The translations under genes and the position numbers were made by a program. Under the pieces are notes generated by a model. It was not told the DNA's origin, ran no database searches, and saw nothing but the letters and a program-made list of their open reading frames with translations. A stretch of 64,000 nucleotides of DNA from Rhizomys pruinosus (Eukaryota; Chordata; Mammalia; Rodentia; Spalacidae): contig VZQC01008065.1 in NCBI GenBank assembly GCA_009823505.1, positions 653,734 through 717,733 of the forward strand. Reading direction: 5' to 3'. Shown here in pieces: positions 60,350 through 64,000 of this stretch; positions within the stretch are counted from its first letter, which is position 1, and the number at the start of each line of letters is the position of its first letter.

Positions 60350-61535
60350 TTTCACATGTATTTAGGCAGGAATAGGTTATTACAGTTTTCAGGCAGTAAA
60401 ACCTGTGATCTCTGGTCAGCCAGCTGTAGACCAAAAAGGCTATATATCAATTTTCTGTCTGATGGTCTGGACCAAGAGAATCAATTGTGTAACTTCCAAG
60501 TTCATTCAGAGTCTGAAGGCAGAATGTCAGCGGCCTACTTTGGATGTAGGAGAAAAGAGAGGATTCTCTTTTAGCTTTTATTCTCTTTAGACTCTCAAGG
60601 GATTGGATGAAGTACACACAGAGGGAGTGAAATGTTTGCTCAGGTCTGCCAATTCAGAAGTGAATATCATCCAAAAACTTCTCAAATAATGTATGTCTCA
60701 GAATAATTTTTAACCAAGTATCTGGGTTCCCAATGGAACCTTCACATTGACATAGGTAATTAATCAGCAGACAAAAATGGTCAAAATTTGAATTTGTATA
60801 TGTTAAAGGTTGACTAACCACTTTCATGTCATAAATTGCTATAGACTCCATAAAATATCTTAAAGCAAACAGATAATAAATGTAGAGCCATATACTTACA
60901 GGAAGTAGTTTCAAGCACTCAGTATTAATGATCTTCTCTTGAATGAGAGATGCACATGGTGAGACATCACAGGCTTATTTACCCAACATTGGGAACCCAA
61001 GACAGACCAAAATAAAGATTACACCAAAGTTTAACGTAGTGAGTCAAAGAGCTTGTTGCCATTACTTACAGGAATGTGGGTAAGAATATTCACTGGAACA
61101 GGGACAGCTCAAAAGCAGCTGAATCACCAAAAATGGGACTGACTCATGCAAACTGATACCTAGAGCTCCAGGAACCACTATTGGGTAGCCTGACAGCACA
61201 GAAGCTGCCCCACTGGTCTGAGTCTCCTCCTTTAGCAGTTGTTTAGGTCTTCTATAACCTTAGAAAGTTGCTCTCAGGAATCTTGTCAATGTCAGCTTTC
61301 TTAGACATTTAACAGTTATTTATTTCCCAGTGCCCTGATCCTCTAGCCCTGCTCCTGAAGGAAAATTTTCAACTGGGAGAAAATTGCTATACAGCAGATA
61401 TTAACAAATGTTTATACAAAACTTAAATGTTAGAATCTTGAAATACTATTTCAAATGGTATTGACACATGATACTGCATCTCGGTCATATATGAACACAT
61501 GTAACAATGTCTGGGCATTTTCATAACCATTAAAG
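60350..61535. other. No feature seen
   Basis: A frame of 86 codons (60314-60574) has no recognisable family. No repeat core seen. Confidence 0.5.
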
Positions 61536-61538
61536 TCT

Positions 61539-61690
61539 TGGGCTGGTGAAATGGCTCACCTGGTGTAAACACTTGACCTGCAATCCTGAGGATGTGAGTT
61601 CAGAAGGAGATAACCATTCTTAAAATTTGTGCAATGGTCTACACAAGCAAGCTGTACCATGAACTCCCTCATATGCACATTTATATACAG
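61539..61690 (+). repeat. Old B4/RSINE-type SINE
   Basis: TTGGGCTGGTGAAATGGCTC, GTAAACACTTGACCTGCAAT and CTGAGGATGTGAGTTCAGA are the tRNA-derived head and box region. The 3' half is decayed. Confidence 0.6.
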
Positions 61691-62529
61691 GATATTATAA
61701 ATTAATTCAGGAAAATGGGTCAAATCTGTGTGATTTTTGTTTAAAAATTTATAAATTCATATTCCACCTTTAATTTAAGCATAGTGCTTAGCTACATGGC
61801 AGAGAAACACTCAAAATTTTATCAGGTTTGATTTGTCTCATTTATTACTTTTTCATGAATACATTGAACTATAATCTCATTGTTTTAAGACAAAAAACAT
61901 TTAAAGCATTAGCATTAATCATTCCATAAAAATGATTTCTTCACATTTCCAATATTTTATTTAGTTAATAAGAATCCATTTTATGATTATATTATTAAAA
62001 TAAAGGTTAAGAGTGTGTGCATGTGTGTGTGTGTGAAGAAAATATGCAATAGCAAAGGAACATTTGATTTTAATTCTTGCATCTTAACAAATGTATCTCC
62101 AATATACAGAACTACAAGGTCAGTGATGAGGGTTTCATCAAATATATTATGTATTCACATATGTTCTTCTAAATCAGATAAGAGTAAAGTTTTAATATAA
62201 TATAAATAGTATTGACTGACTATAGCTACTTAATGGTGCATCATACAAGTAGAAGAGCAAATGAATGCACTTGAGGGATTTGAAGCCGAGATGCACAGAT
62301 GTGATTCCATTTTATGCCAATGTATTGAACATTAACCTCAGTGAGCCCCTGCATTTGTTTGGATGCTATAACAAAATTCAAAGATCAGATCATAATATGA
62401 GCACTCTTGCCTTGTTTTGTATATGTGTTGGCCTATGGTAGGTAAGTCACCAACTCTGAGATGTAACTTCTTAAGAGGACATTAACATAACACAGTGGAG
62501 TGGTCCTAAATTAAACATCAGACATTTAG

Positions 62530-62663
62530 GAAAGAATGAGTGAAATGTTTCAGTAGTAAAGGTGTCCAACACCAAGCATGAGGACCCAAGTTTGGCTTGC
62601 TTGACTCACATGGTGGAAAGAGAGAGCCAGATCCTGAAAGTTGATCTCTACATCTCTACACAC
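62530..62663 (+). repeat. Old RSINE/B4-type SINE
   Basis: GTTTCAGTAGTAAAGGTGTC, CCAAGCATGAGGACCCAAG, TTGACTCACATGGTGGAAAG and AGAGAGCC in the expected order, leading directly into a CA repeat that probably grew from its tail. Confidence 0.65.
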
Positions 62664-62670
62664 ACAGACA

Positions 62671-62713
<43 letters not shown>
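62664..62713 (+). repeat. (CA)n microsatellite
   Basis: ACACACAGACACAAACACAC leading into an uninterrupted CA run, at the 3' end of a SINE. Confidence 0.97.
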
Positions 62714-62715
<2 letters not shown>

Positions 62716-62719
62716 AGGC

Positions 62720-63615
62720 ATACATGGACCTACACAATACATGGGACAAAATTACTCTCTCTCATTTTTAATTTGAAGTGCAGGGAGGACAGAATTTCAA
62801 TCTAGATGTAAATTATATCCAAGAACACCCAGCTTGCCAAACACTTCGTAACATACTTAAGTGTGACTTCGATCTGTTCAATTTTAATTGTTTTCCTATT
62901 AGATGAAATCTAGAGTAAAAGAAGTGCATTGAAGAATAAAGTAAGGCTAGTTGTGGCACATTGTATAGAAAGAGTACCTAGTCCTTTTTAAGTGGAAGGA
63001 ATTGTATTGTTTTGCTAAAGTGCTTCAGACAACACTGTTTCCAATTGTAAGGCAGGCATCATGTGCAGGACACATATCCTGATACCTGCCACATACCCTG
63101 TGGACTCTGATATTTACTATTCTGTTATTCTCTTAAAATTCTTAGTGCTTTTATCTTTGAACTTGTCTTTGTGTTTGAAGTCAGATAATAGAATAGGACA
63201 TTCCAGTAAAGAAAGATGAGAGCAGTAGGTGTGGCCTTCATTCTGAGTTGCTTCATTTTCTATTACTCTGTAGTTGAGGAAAGGCTGTGGTAGGATGAAG
63301 GTAATTACCTCCTCAGGAGGCTACCAATTTCTTGAAACTTTATTTGAGTGGAGAAAATTGAGAAAATGGAATTCTAAAAGTCAGGGTTCCATTGTGTTTT
63401 TTTTTTTTTCCCCTCTGCTTCTGTTATCTATCTGTATGAACCAGAGGCTCAAAGAGAAAATAATATTGACATAAGAAGAAGCAAAGAAGCATTAATGTCA
63501 TCTGTCTGAGGTTCTGTTCTTTGTTGTCACTAAGGGAAATATAGTGTGTCCATAAAATGGTTGCATGTTAATAAAATTACTTGTGTTATTTGAAAAGGTA
63601 TTTTCTACTATATTC
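62720..63615. other. No feature seen
   Basis: AT-rich DNA with one T-run (63401-63410). No gene. Confidence 0.5.
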
Positions 63616-63627
63616 TGTTGGTGGTGG

Positions 63628-63634
<7 letters not shown>

Positions 63635-63664
<30 letters not shown>

Positions 63665-63784
63665 GTCTTTTCAAGACAGCGTCTCCCTGTAGCCCCAGCT
63701 GTCTTAGAACTCACTCTGCAGACCAGGCTGGCCTTGAACTTACAAAGATCCACCTGCCTCTGTAGGTGTGAACCACCATGCCCA
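63635..63784 (-). mobile_element. B1 SINE with long poly-A tail complement
   Basis: A T-run of about 30 at 63633-63663, then TCTTTTCAAGACAGCGTCTC, CTGCAGACCAGGCTGGCC and GTGTGAACCACCATGCCCAG; the CTCCTGAGTGCTGGGATTA part is deleted. A GGTGGTGGTGATTT direct repeat (about 63620-63633 and 63786-63799) is the TSD. Confidence 0.92.
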
Positions 63785-63811
63785 GTGGTGGTGGTGATTT
63801 TAAAGACAAAA

Positions 63812-63918
63812 GATAAATCTGTAACCCAGGCTGGCCTGTAACTCACTGTGTATCTCTAGCTGGCCTTCGGAGTCGGGGGTTCTCCTGCCTTGGCCTTCCA
63901 ACTGCTGGGATTTCATGT
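63812..63918 (-). repeat. Older B1 SINE
   Basis: TGTAACCCAGGCTGGCCTGT, AACTCACTGTGTATCTCTAG, CCTTGGCCTTCCAACTGCTG and GGATTTCATG. This more diverged B1 sits next to the young one, which inserted beside it. Confidence 0.75.
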
Positions 63919-64000
63919 GAGTTTGTCCATGCTATGCTTATCATTTTCTCCACTTAGCAATACCAAAGTACATCTGTAAATGCAAGCTGCAAATATAAAT

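Overview
The window is non-coding, repeat-dense mammalian DNA from a muroid rodent. The evidence is the combination of B1 SINEs, tRNA-derived B2/B3-type SINEs, B4/RSINE-type SINEs, rodent L1 3' ends and several LTR retrotransposon families. The species cannot be fixed from sequence alone. The young B2/B3-type copies carry a subfamily signature (a doubled internal ACTCCARTTCCAGG unit) that should identify the lineage by database search. I find no intact host protein-coding gene, tRNA, rRNA or CpG-island promoter. Long ORFs are chance readings of SINEs, microsatellites or N runs, or broken pieces of L1 and endogenous retrovirus (ERV) genes.

Layout. 1-3.7 kb: stacked repeats, with an LTR-like solo element, an antisense L1 ORF2 piece, a B1 with clear target-site duplication (TSD), and a non-autonomous LTR element (1941-3462) with 5' LTR, PBS-like site, internal part and truncated 3' LTR. 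3.7-15.7 kb: AT-rich DNA with scattered SINEs and one 5'-truncated retroposed copy (8146-8460) of a family I cannot name. 15.747-22.164 kb: a block repeated in direct orientation at 23.416-29.721 kb. The two are joined through a 1.25 kb ERV leader segment and a single N. The second copy is full of one-base indels and locally rewritten repeats, so it looks like a poorly polished assembly duplicate. 29.7-33.3 kb: remains of a minus-strand ERV with LTR, tRNA-His-like PBS, leader and gag-like start; its leader is the inverted partner of 22.164-23.414. 35.301-38.458 kb: a compact ERV with paired LTRs, 5-bp TSD, tRNA-Phe-like PBS and remnants of integrase C-terminus and env start. 41.2-43.7 kb: second copy of the unnamed repeat, an LTR-like segment, and B1 and B2 inserted at the same target. 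46.108-46.928 kb: assembly gap. 49.2-57.7 kb: L1 fragments in both orientations, including an apparent 5' inversion, and the third copy of the unnamed repeat lodged in an L1 3' UTR. 58.7-64 kb: an old L1-like 3' region and diverged SINEs.

No genes work together here. The biology is transposition: L1 enzymes explain the SINE, L1 and retroposon insertions with poly-A tails and TSDs, and ERVs/LTR elements add the rest. The most useful observations are the unnamed three-copy retroposon, the assembly-type duplication and inverted repeat, and the compact ERV.
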